64,000 bases of DNA from Lasiosphaeris hirsuta (taxonomy: Eukaryota > Ascomycota > Sordariomycetes > Sordariales > Lasiosphaeriaceae): assembly GCA_030549175.1 (NCBI GenBank), contig JAUKUA010000003.1:2914001-2978000 (forward strand), read 5' to 3'. Shown piece after piece: positions 20,881 through 30,531 of the stretch. The first letter of the stretch is position 1, and each line of letters starts with the position of its first letter. The notes beneath the pieces are model-generated. The model had not been told where the DNA came from, did no database searches, and saw only the letters and a list, made by a program, of their open reading frames with translations. The position numbers and the translations under genes are program-made.

Positions 20881-21619
20881 ACGGCAAAAACGGATCTTAC
20901 GACGTCACTTCTCTCGCTCACGCTAGATTTCGGTGAAATGATTTGGAGAGACGCCTAAATAATTAGTATATTATATAGAAACAAAAGGGCAATACCATAC
21001 TTATGGCGGTGAGGAAATCCCTAGTAGTACTATTAATTACGTCGAAGAGATCTTATACATTGGTGAATCGTATAGTCTGGGGATCGTTATCTGGCTTCGA
21101 TTCTACCAATTCTACCGAAGTAGGCATAGTAGACGCCGATGAAGCCAAGACCGACGTAGATGCAGCCGATGGAGATACCGCCGGCGGCGGCCTCGATGCG
21201 ATTGATGCCATGGCGAAGCGTTGAAGCTAGGATCTGTGAAGCGGGATGCTTTGGGAAGCCATTGGAGGGGTAGGTGTTCAAGCTGTTGAGAATGGGCGGG
21301 TCGAGGCACGAGCCCGGGTACCCCACTCTTATCGACAAGCTTAAATTCGCCAACCGTAATCTAATCCATCTTATCGGTTTCAGCGACCTCGGAAATGGTG
21401 GGGGATGTAAGGTGGGAGGCGTTGTAACTTATCAGTTGCTCGCGGCTTTTTCTCTACCTTTCACAAAAGTGCACGCCCTCACTCGACCTACTGCGAGAAT
21501 AACAGGTACCCACATATTCGCTCATTAACCCGCAAGCGGACTACAAAATCGACAAGAAAACCACTGGTGCCTTATCCGTCATCAGTCTCAGGGGAACGAA
21601 CGCCCCAGCCGACAACACA
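20881..21619. other. intergenic region with AT-rich patch and orphan coding-like segment
   Basis: The part at 20881-21080 is AT-rich (for example TTAGTATATTATATAG near 20963). From 21087 to about 21310 the minus strand has strong coding-like codon use ending in a hydrophobic segment (ISIGCIYVGLGFIGVYYAYF). I cannot assign it to a family or find a start, so I do not call it a gene. Confidence 0.45.
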
Positions 21620-22782
21620 ATGGCCACACCCACAGGCGCAAGCACGCCCTCAGCACCCACCACCACCGACTCCAAGGGCCCGATTCCCATCACCATCGTA
21701 ACCGGCTTCCTCGGCTCGGGCAAAACGACGCTAATCCTCAACCTCCTGCCCCAGCTGCGCGCCGCGAACCCGGCCTACCGGCTCGCGCTCCTCAAGAACG
21801 AGTTTGGCGACGTGGCCGTCGACTCGCAGCTTGCGGCGTCGGGCACCATCTCTGGCGTGCAGGAGCTGCTCAACGGCTGCATTTGCTGCAACCTGGTCGG
21901 GCAGCTCAGCACGGCGCTGGCCGAGCTGCGGGCGACGGTCGCGCCGGACCGCATCGTCGTCGAGACGAGCGGGTCCGCGTTCCCTGCCACGCTGGCGCTT
22001 GAGGTGAACCGGCTCGCCCGCGAAACGAGCGGGGCCTATGCGCTTGACGGTGTCGTCAGCGTGGTGGACGTGGAGAATTGGAAGGGCTACGAGGACACGA
22101 GCTACACGGCGCGGCTGCAGGCGCGGTATACAGATTTGATTGTGTTTAATAAGTGGGAGGGGTGTGGCGAGAGGAGGTTTGATGAGTGCTTGGATCGGCT
22201 GGGCGATCTGGAGTTGGATACCCCTTGGGTGCGGAGCGATAAGGGATGGGTGTCGATGGATTTGGTCCTTGGCATCGACGGCGGACTGGCGCGGGGGTTG
22301 GGTGAGCATGTCATCGAGGGCCATGACCATGAGCACAAGGAGAGCCATAACCATGATCACCAGTCCGAGGTTGAGGTTCTTTCGATAGAGTTGAAGAGTT
22401 CCGAGGGGGCGCTGTTGATGTTGGCAAGCTTCACACCCTCCTGAAAACCGCGCCAAGGGAGGAGGTGTACAGGATCAAAGCCGTTTTTTCGGCCGCGGGT
22501 ACGGTTCGAAACTCGGACGAGGACACAGGAATCCCGACGCCGCCCTCCGATGGCCCACTGCACAGCCGATACATCCTGAACTGGGCCTTTGGAAGGTGGA
22601 CATTCACACCTGTGGGGGCCGATGTCAAAGAGCACGAGTCTAGCAGCGACTCTGCTCTGCGAATGACTATGATACTAGCAAGATACGAGAGCACTAAGTG
22701 GAAGAAGAGGCTCGAGACTGCCGGTTTTCTAGCGTTAGACGGAGACGGGGAGGCGGAGCTCAGTGTTACCAAGATCATCTGA
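21620..22782 (+). CDS. CobW/CobW_C GTPase, metallochaperone-type, with frameshift
   Basis: G3E-family P-loop GTPase related to Zn metallochaperones (ZNG1/CBWD) and CobW. From ATG 21620: Walker A GFLGSGKTTL at about residues 28-37, the metal-binding GCICC motif near 88-92, VVETSG, SVVDVENW and the guanine-specificity motif FNKWE. A His-rich metal-binding linker (GHDHEHKESHNHDH) follows. The frame then closes with TGA at 22442-22444, but family-like sequence (GKLHTLLKTAPREEVYRIKA...) continues without gap in the +2 frame to TGA 22780-22782. One extra G in the G5 run at 22408-22412 would restore continuity. No plausible intron fits. It is either a true null allele or a homopolymer sequencing error; I lean to error because the C-terminal CobW_C part is otherwise intact. 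Confidence 0.85.
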
Positions 22783-23053
22783 CGAGGAACGAAACTGTGC
22801 ATTAGAATAGGATAGACAAACTTAGAGGGGTAAAGTAGGAGCTTGTGGTTTTATTTGGCTATTGACATTGAAATGTTGCGAATTTGAACTAGATTGGGAT
22901 GGCGTTGTCCAACAACGTAATAGGTAAAATAATTAAATAGGGGCAGTGGTAAAACCTCCAAAACTTACCGACATTAACTAAATACGCCTAGGAGCCCTTC
23001 ACTCAATAAACCCTCATAACCTCAAAATCACACTACCTTAACCGCTGTTTACA
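22783..23053. other. convergent intergenic spacer
   Basis: AT-rich 3' flanks of two convergent genes; no gene. Confidence 0.5.
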
Positions 23054-24658
23054 TTATTTTGAATTCGGAAAAGACTCGCCTTCCTTGTTAGCATAGGCGT
23101 CATAGATATCCACCAACACATCGGCAACCTCGCCATCTTGCTCAAACTGCTTCTCCACCGTGGCTCTCTGTTCTGGCGGCTGCCACCGATGGATCCTGGA
23201 CAGTATACCCCCTGTTTCGATGTTTCGTCCTCTTTTAGGCTCGGCATCTCTGACAATCTCCGAGGGGACGGCTTTGGGGGGCTTGCTGCTCGGTTCAGAC
23301 CCGTCGCGGCTCGCCGCGTTCTGTATCGCCGAGGCGATACTCTCTTGTGAGACCTTGCGCTCTCGCCCACCCTCGCCTTCTTTCATTGATGGGGGAGTTT
23401 TTATGGGGGACAGTGGCAGTGGGATTGCCCCTGGATCTGGAGACACGCCTCTTGGCGGCGTGACATGCTTTGCCAGCTGCTGCTCGATACTGTCTCCGAT
23501 GCAGGGATGTCGTGTCTGGGAGCTCGTGCGCCGATGCTGTACTTGTTCCTGGCTCGCTCTCGGCCATTCAAGATAGCGACGTTCCCTAAGCAGTGGCGGC
23601 GGTCTTGGTGGGGAGCGGGGACTCATGGGTGACGTTGGCCTTCTTGTGCCTGCGCTCTCCAGCGGCCTCACTTCCCTCTTCCTCTGCTGAATCTCGTTTG
23701 GCCGACCAAAGAGCATGCTGCCCGACCCGCGATCTTTCCCACACCGGCCGCAGCGTACGGTACCGGTTTTTGCAAGCGCATGGCCGCAGTGGAGACAAAC
23801 CCCACGCCGGTGCATCAGCTGGCTCTTATCAACCACTTGTGCCTCGCACACCTGCTCCTCGTTGAAGGAAAGCTCGCTCAGGCAGCTGAGACTCGTAATC
23901 GACGGGCTTGCCGGCCGGTGTGGAACCGAATACCCCCTCCTCCGTTCCGATGGCGGGCTTGGAGGAAGTCTCGCTGACCCCCTCGAGGGACTGTTCTCGC
24001 TGCGCAGCGACTGAACCTCCCACTTCCCCGGCCCGAAATACCCCTCGCTTTTGGTAGGCGACTGTGATAGCCTGTTGAACACAGGGTTCGGGGTGTAGCT
24101 CAGGGGCGGGTAGAACCGCAGGGACTCCCCCAAGAGATCTACCCCCGTTACCACATCCTCCATCATAAACGTCATCTTGCGTCTCTTGCCTTTGATGTCC
24201 TCGTCATCGCTGTGGCCGCCCCCGCGCTTCTCGGTTGCCGCGGCCGGAGGGGAGTCTTGGGTCTTGGAGCTCGTTGGGGATGGAGTGTGTTTGGACTCTT
24301 CTTCCTCATCGCTGTCACGGAACCAGTATCTGTCGCTCAGGTCTCGCCTCCCTCTTCCGCCACGAGTCTCGCGCACAGCATCGTCGTCAGTTATCATCAT
24401 TAGGGACTCATGGGATATCGGCCGCCTTCGCGCCTCGTCTGCCGCTCGGTGCCAGCTCCTGATCTCCTCGCGGCACTCCTCGGCCGAAGGGGTTGGTCTC
24501 GTCCGAGTCAGACGGTCAGGTGTATGGATAATTTGGAACTTGGATTGCAGCGGTTGCTGTTCTTTGTCTTCTGTTTTCAGTTTTAGACGTGCGAGATCCC
24601 GGAGCTTCTGCGAAAGACGGGCAGACCGGCTTTGAGACCTTTCGAGCTTTGCCGACAT
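23054..24658 (-). CDS. disordered zinc-ribbon protein, unknown function
   Basis: Single-exon frame of 534 aa from ATG 24658. Function not recognised. Residues 1-35 are basic and helical (SQSRSARLSQKLRDLARLK). The next 230 residues are Ser/Pro/Arg/Glu-rich and disordered, apart from a more conserved-looking block MTFMMEDVVTGVDLLG followed by FYPPLSYTPNPVF. Around residues 285-315 four cysteines form a zinc-ribbon-like module, CLHCGHAL...CGRCGK. The rest is again Ser/Pro/Arg-rich, ending in a helical acidic segment (EKQFEQDGEVADVLVDIYDAY). Such architecture suits a scaffold or regulatory protein, but that is inference. Uniform codon use over 1.6 kb supports a real gene. Confidence 0.75.
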   Translation of the reverse strand: MSAKLERSQSRSARLSQKLRDLARLKLKTEDKEQQPLQSKFQIIHTPDRLTRTRPTPSAEECREEIRSWHRAADEARRRPISHESLMMITDDDAVRETRGGRGRRDLSDRYWFRDSDEEEESKHTPSPTSSKTQDSPPAAATEKRGGGHSDDEDIKGKRRKMTFMMEDVVTGVDLLGESLRFYPPLSYTPNPVFNRLSQSPTKSEGYFGPGKWEVQSLRSENSPSRGSARLPPSPPSERRRGYSVPHRPASPSITSLSCLSELSFNEEQVCEAQVVDKSQLMHRRGVCLHCGHALAKTGTVRCGRCGKDRGSGSMLFGRPNEIQQRKREVRPLESAGTRRPTSPMSPRSPPRPPPLLRERRYLEWPRASQEQVQHRRTSSQTRHPCIGDSIEQQLAKHVTPPRGVSPDPGAIPLPLSPIKTPPSMKEGEGGRERKVSQESIASAIQNAASRDGSEPSSKPPKAVPSEIVRDAEPKRGRNIETGGILSRIHRWQPPEQRATVEKQFEQDGEVADVLVDIYDAYANKEGESFPNSK

Positions 24659-25080
24659 TTCTGGTCACGACATTCGGGGTATCTTGTGGACTGTAAAGTA
24701 ATGCAAATATCCCACGTCAAAGTATCATGCATCGGGGTGTGAAAGCGTGAAAGAAACACCCGAGGTCTTCGGAAAGCGGCGAGGGGATGCCTTAATTTCT
24801 TTATATCAAATACACGTATGCCTCATTAAAAGGGTATCACTATCTTTTACTTATGTGTCAATAACAAAGATTAGGCAGCTCGAGGTCTATCCTCGGACGG
24901 CTCTTTGTTGTGAGCAATCTTGGGGTATCAATCTCTCTCTCCGTCGCATACCATGCAAAGGCCCACCTGCGCCACAACAACATTGTCCAAAGACAGACTG
25001 GGCGGCGTCGCTTTTCTCGCATTCTTGGAAATATCTCGACATTCCAACAGTCCCGCCGATGTTGGTCACTTTGGCGAGGT
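24659..25080. other. intergenic region between two minus-strand genes
   Basis: Promoter of the zinc-ribbon gene and 3' flank of the cotransporter gene. No gene seen. Confidence 0.5.
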
Positions 25081-28000
25081 TTATAGACTTACCGTAACCG
25101 TCATGTTGTTGCTCAAAACGAGAAGGACGGGTGGCAGGTCTTTGCAGAGGACCTCAACATCGGAAAGATATGTCAAACTGGCCTCCTCACTCTGGCACGT
25201 ATTTTCCTCCGGTATAGGCAAAGTCGTGAAGAGAACTGCCGTGTCGCTGCTGTTTTGACGCATGACTTCGTTGAGTATTAGGTGCTGTGCTCGACTTGGA
25301 AGGTCGTTGAAAGAAAGTGGGAGTCCCTGAGTAGAGTAGCTTGAGCCACCCTCATCATCTTCGCCATATGGGAAGTGGTATGACGATAGCAACTCAGGTA
25401 TGTCGAGTAAAGAATCCCCACCGCCGTTGGATTTCTTCGACGCCGAATTTTTGCGAGACCTGGCGGGAGTTTTGCTCCCTTGGCCGACCTCGGCAAATGA
25501 GACAGTCTTATCGACTTTGCCGTCGTCACTGGGGAGCTTGGCGGGGGAACGCGAGTAGGGTAGGCGATCCGGGCGGCTTTCGGCCTCCGCAAACATGATT
25601 CTTGGGCCCGAGCCATCTTCATTCGTAATGGTTGTCTCTGGGACCAACATGCTGGAGAACCTGACAGCCGTAGAGCCTTGTCGTGACAGGGGTGGCCGCT
25701 CAGGTTTCAAACTTCCCTGCCGGTCGGTTTTAGCCTCTCCCTTGACAATGCTCGTCGGCTCAGCCTCGTGCTCATCCATAGTTTGCTTGCGGGCTGTAAC
25801 TGTGCCGTAGGACCGCGGAGTCGCTGGTCTGGAAGGCTTCGACCTACGCTCTCTCCGGTAATTCTTTGACCGAGAGAGAAAATCGCCGTAACTCTTGCGA
25901 CGGCGAAGAGCCGCGAGCAACGGGCGGGAAGACGGATCTACTTCCATATCGCCCTCACTCGCAACGCTGTCCGCGTCATTGAATGGTCCGCTAGTCCCCT
26001 GTTGTGAAGAGTCGCTGTCACTGTCACTACCACCTCCAACTTCCGTGTCGGAGCTGTCGAAGACATCGACCGGCAGATTTTGCGTGTGTATCCCCATGTT
26101 AACTCCCAATTTAACCAGCTGGGAAACCGTCGACTTTCTTGGAAGCTCAGAGAGTTGCGCCCAGCTAGCGCGCCTTCTCTCGGTCGCGCTCATGCCGCCG
26201 GAGTGAGGGTTGAACAAACCAGGTCGGCCAGATGTTGACTCCACAACGTGTGCTTTCGAGGCCAGTTCTTGGGAGGCAGTCATTGACTGTGATCCTCGAA
26301 AATCCTTCAGTTCGTCCCACCATTCCTGATCCCTCAAGCACTCATTAATGAGATGCTCAGTTTCTGAGTTTTTTACGTGGCCGTGAATGATGGTTTCGTA
26401 CGTCAAGAGATCACCAGAGGCTAACCAAAACACCAACACTTCGGCTTCAATCCTCAATTTTTCTAGCAAGGCCTTTACTCTTCCTCGCTCTTCTTCGACT
26501 TCGCTTTCATACTCGACAAAAACGAGCACACGCAAGCTGTAGACCTTCTTCCACGTTGGAACTGTGTGAAGAATGTACCCCAGCTGGAGGATCAACGTAT
26601 CTGAGTTATATTAGTAGTTATTTTCTTTGCCGATATAGAAATCACTAGCAGTACTCACAAGTATCGAAATTCGTGGTGAGAACGTTTTTGCCGTCTGCTG
26701 AAAGTTCTGCCGACATTTGGATAGGCCAAAGGTCAATGAACTTTTTGCCATTGCCACCCTCAGCTCTTGGTGTCTCTAATGCCTCGAAACCTTTGCCGAT
26801 GGCTACATTTAAGCGATACCTCAAAGCAAGATCTTCCAGAATGGTTAGGTAACTGGTTACCGACATCATATCCTCCGTTTTTATTATGTCCGTAGGCAAA
26901 AAGCCCTCGAGCAGACGGGATGATGTGTCGCCTCTCCGCCTCCCTGGGGTCTTGGCCTCGGAATTCGAGACCGTGTTATGTTGGGTTGCAGTCGGAGATG
27001 AGGGCGGCCTAGGGGTGCTTCCAGAAGAGCGTGAGAGATGAAACTCGTCTAAATTGTAGAATCCCATGACGGCAATGTTTGGCCTCATGCCCCCAAGACC
27101 GGCCGACAAGATTAGGTTTCTTACTCCCCAAACCAGGGAGGGCGACATTGTGAGCTGCACAAAGGCCTTAATCCTCGAATACTCAGAGATGTATTTGGTC
27201 CAAGCAGCCTGTTGTAGCTTCGCCTCTGCGACCCCGGCAGAAAAGTCGTCGGTGACGATAACGTGTCCAAGGATGTAAAGCGCCCCCTTTTTCATGGAGT
27301 TGCAGAACTGAATAAGACGAGTTTGCTTCCTGGGGTTGTTGATGAGGAGAATGATTTGGGGCCTCCAAAATTTGATATGCTCCGGTTTCAGTCTCAAGAG
27401 GTATTTCCGCACTTGGTGGTAAATCAGGTTCTGCGAGACATCGCCCCAGTGTTTAGGCGGGCTCAAGTAGTGTATCATGAGGAATAGGAAGACTAGCATG
27501 CAGACGGCGGTTGCGGCGTATGTTTCGTCAATGAAGAACATGGCCGCGGCTGACAGGATGCTTCCCGCAAAGGCAGTCTGCCAGCTGAAGAACTTGAATC
27601 CCGGGCGGAAGTTAGGAGCAGATCCTATCTTCAGTAGGAAACAGGCCAGGTTCATGACAAAAAAAGTCATCTGATAACAGTCAGTGTCTTATCTATTTCG
27701 GTATAACGATCGCATAGGAATCTCACCTGATAGCCCATAGAGATAAGTGTTGCAATCTGGTTCAAGTTGGCAAACATTGCTAACTGGGTAACCAGGTAGG
27801 TCAGAAAAACGGCGAGTAGAGGTTCGTCATATTTCTTGGTGCCCATGCCGAAGATGGACAGTCCCGGGAGTAGCCTGTCTCTGGCAAGAGCTTGCATGAG
27901 CTTCGCAGATCCGATCACGCCCATCAATGCGGAGAAAAAGGTGGTGGCAAGCTCCCCGGCGAATATGATGGGGGGCCATAGGTTTGTGTCTTGGATAATA

Positions 28001-28954
28001 TTTGCGTTGTGGATAAATGACGAGTGCTTTGTGCTCGAGGCTAAGGAGAGGATGACGACCAAGTATGCAATCAAGGTCGATAGCATGGCCCAGAGAGTCC
28101 CAACGGGGATGGCCTTGCTGGGGTTCTTCAAGTCTCCAGACATGGAGGCGCCGGCGAATATCCCTGAAGTAGCCGGGAAGAGGACACCGAAGAGACTCCG
28201 AAAACTCGCCAGACCGGAAAACTCACGACCAGTTGAATGAGGGTAAAGGTTGGACCTCAAAGTAGCCAGACTGACTCCTGTGAAGTCGATACCCCGATGG
28301 GGGTCTGAAAATGCTGGCAAAAACAGGGCAGACAATGGAATGCTGGCGATAGAGACGGCGAGAATCACTAAAAGAGCATTGCTTGCTTTCGAAAAAATAG
28401 AGTTCCCGGCCATACAGAGGGCAGTGCAGATGACCAGGGCGATAGTTTCAAAGAGGTAGTCCCACCAGTATCCATGTGGCATCGTCTGTCCAATGTTGAG
28501 CTTGAGGCAGTCAATGAGGCCGACGATGTTGAGGGCGGTGTTCAGCACCTGAGCGAGGTAGAAGAGAAGACCGATAGAGCCACCAAACTCGGGACCCAGC
28601 GATCTTGAAATGAGGTAGTAGGCACCTCCCCCCTTGACCTCTCCATTCGATGCAATGGCAGATAAGGACAGGGTGGTTACAAAGTCCACCGTGTAGGCGA
28701 TGAGCATGAGTCCTAGGGCCGCGTAAATAGTTGTTCGGGCACGAAACCAAGCAGACAGACGTACCCAGAAAGCCAAGCAAACCGACTTCACCTAAAATGA
28801 GACCGAATCTCAGGAACATGAGAATGCTGAGAATGTTCAGGCAGACGGGGATGAAGACGCCCGACACCAGGCCCAGCTTGTGCCTTTTGTGTTCCTGCTC
28901 CATGGTGGGTATTGTTGATGCTCCAGACAGTCCATCTGCACCGGGACGAGGCAT
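25081..28954 (-). CDS. VHC1: cation-chloride cotransporter (SLC12, Vhc1-like)
   Basis: Four minus-strand exons, 28765-28954, 27727-28712, 26659-27670 and 25081-26600, give 1235 aa. All introns are GT-AG (GTACGT...CCTAG, GTGAGA...TCAG, GTGAGT...CTCAG) and each junction restores family sequence, e.g. GLLGFLGLMLIAYTVDF and NFDTYTLILQLG. The yeast counterpart is a vacuolar K-Cl cotransporter. Residues about 25-65 start the transporter domain (LGLVSGVFIPVCLNILSILMFLRFG), followed by KGGGAYYLISRSLGPEFGG and about ten more membrane helices. The large cytosolic C-terminal domain starts with the KHWGDVSQNLIYHQVRKYLL motif. A Ser-rich insertion of about 330 residues precedes the conserved end VLSNNMTVTVSL. 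Start chosen at ATG 28954 because no ATG lies upstream in the open frame. Confidence 0.94.
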
Positions 28955-30531
28955 TGCTCTCTCTCGAGTTGGCAGGTCATCGAGAGACTGCACACCCCTT
29001 AATAGCTAACAATAAGAAGTTGGATAGCAGAACTGAGCTGTAGGTCAGCGAGTTGGAGGTAGTGGTTCTTGGCTTCTGACAGCTGCATGCACCCCACTGC
29101 ACCCGAGCAGGCATTGGGCTGCCGAAGATGCAGATCACTGATCGCCAGCTTAAGCTATGGGATCAACTGGAGTACACTAAGTGTGCGGGCGAAGAGGATT
29201 GAAGCTGTGTGGGAATGTGGGATACCGGGTTTGCTAGTGTAACAGAAACCATCTGATAAAACACGAAAGATCTGAAGGAAAAGCCGTTGAAAGACGCTGT
29301 CCAATAACGACGTACGACGTCATTTGGCAGGCGCGGATTTTGCTGCGTTCAAACGGCCAAGCGGCAACCCCCACTGAAAAATCCGCTTCCGATGAAGTGA
29401 TTGCCCGCTCCGATTATCGCGCCGGCGTTTTGCGGTTTTCAGGGTCCCAGCCGCGCTGGTTAGTCCTTTATTACTCGCATACCTTACCTTGGTACGGCCG
29501 AAAATCTGCCTTCGGCTGTTAGCCAAGCAACAGTAAACGCCACCGTCTCCTAGCTTGAGTCATTTCGCTAACCTCCCCGCCCGAGAGAATCACAAAGTAG
29601 TAGTGCGGTAGCCGAGCCAAGCGGTAGAAATACAATTAACCCCGTTTTGCATGTAGTGCGCTCCTCAATCTGCGCGATTGAGTTCTCTGGGATATGATAT
29701 GTGATGGGTACGCCGTACATGGTGTCAGCTCAGGGGGTGTCAGTTGACCGGGGAAATCCACTTTTAGTGGACTCATCACCTGGAGTCGAGAAACCTGCTG
29801 AGACTCTGCTTCCCGTCCGCTTGTGGTCGTCGTCGAGATACCAAGTTTTTTCTATTGCTTCAAATAGCAGAACAATGCTCTATATTCTAGAGCTAGATCA
29901 GAGTGTGCTCTACCTGGCCTGCGCTATTAAAAGAGCTCCAATTCGGTAGGTGGTTAGCCAAGTCAGTCGTCCCCGTTTCAACCTAAATCCAGCGTTTACG
30001 GGTACCTACCTTACCTAGGCAGGTAGTGTCGGTCGGCAGGCACTTTCCCAGAGTGGGGGTACCGGCAATGCCCGCCATGAGTCCGAGTCAGCAGGACGGC
30101 CCACGTTTGGAGGCAGCTGCATGATGTGGACGCCCGCGCTTATCGACCACTGCAAGCAATGCTTTCGCGGTCACAAGCCCACCCAGAGCCCTCGCGACGG
30201 AACCAAGTGCTTGCCTCACTGCCTCATTGCTTTCAAGAGAGTGAGGCTTGCTGGATTTTTCTTTCTCAATATTGTTGCTCATTTTTTTCTTGCTTCAACT
30301 ACATCATAGACCTGATCACCACTTGCCGATTGCGCTGCACCACTGTCGCTTGCTTTGGTGAACCTGTGCTGCGGTCCTGGTCCAGCTCAGCTCCTTTGAC
30401 GATTCCCGCGATAAGTCAACACGACGAACTAACGATCCGACGCACCAACGAGAACCATTGCAAGCTGCCTCACCTTGGACGAAATATGATATAGGCTCGA
30501 ATTCCATCCCAACACTCCTACAACATCAGCT
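28955..30531. other. 1.6-kb divergent promoter region
   Basis: Shared upstream region of the cotransporter (-) and the amino-acid transporter (+). No gene supportable. GGTACCTACCTTACCTAGG at about 30001-30019, followed by CAGGTAG, is a partly palindromic CCTAGG cluster and could bind regulators; this is speculative. Confidence 0.5.

Noticed and set aside
21301..21350. Cluster of restriction sites resembling a cloning polylinker
   Set aside because: Order and spacing do not match any vector I know, and the surrounding DNA reads as fungal.
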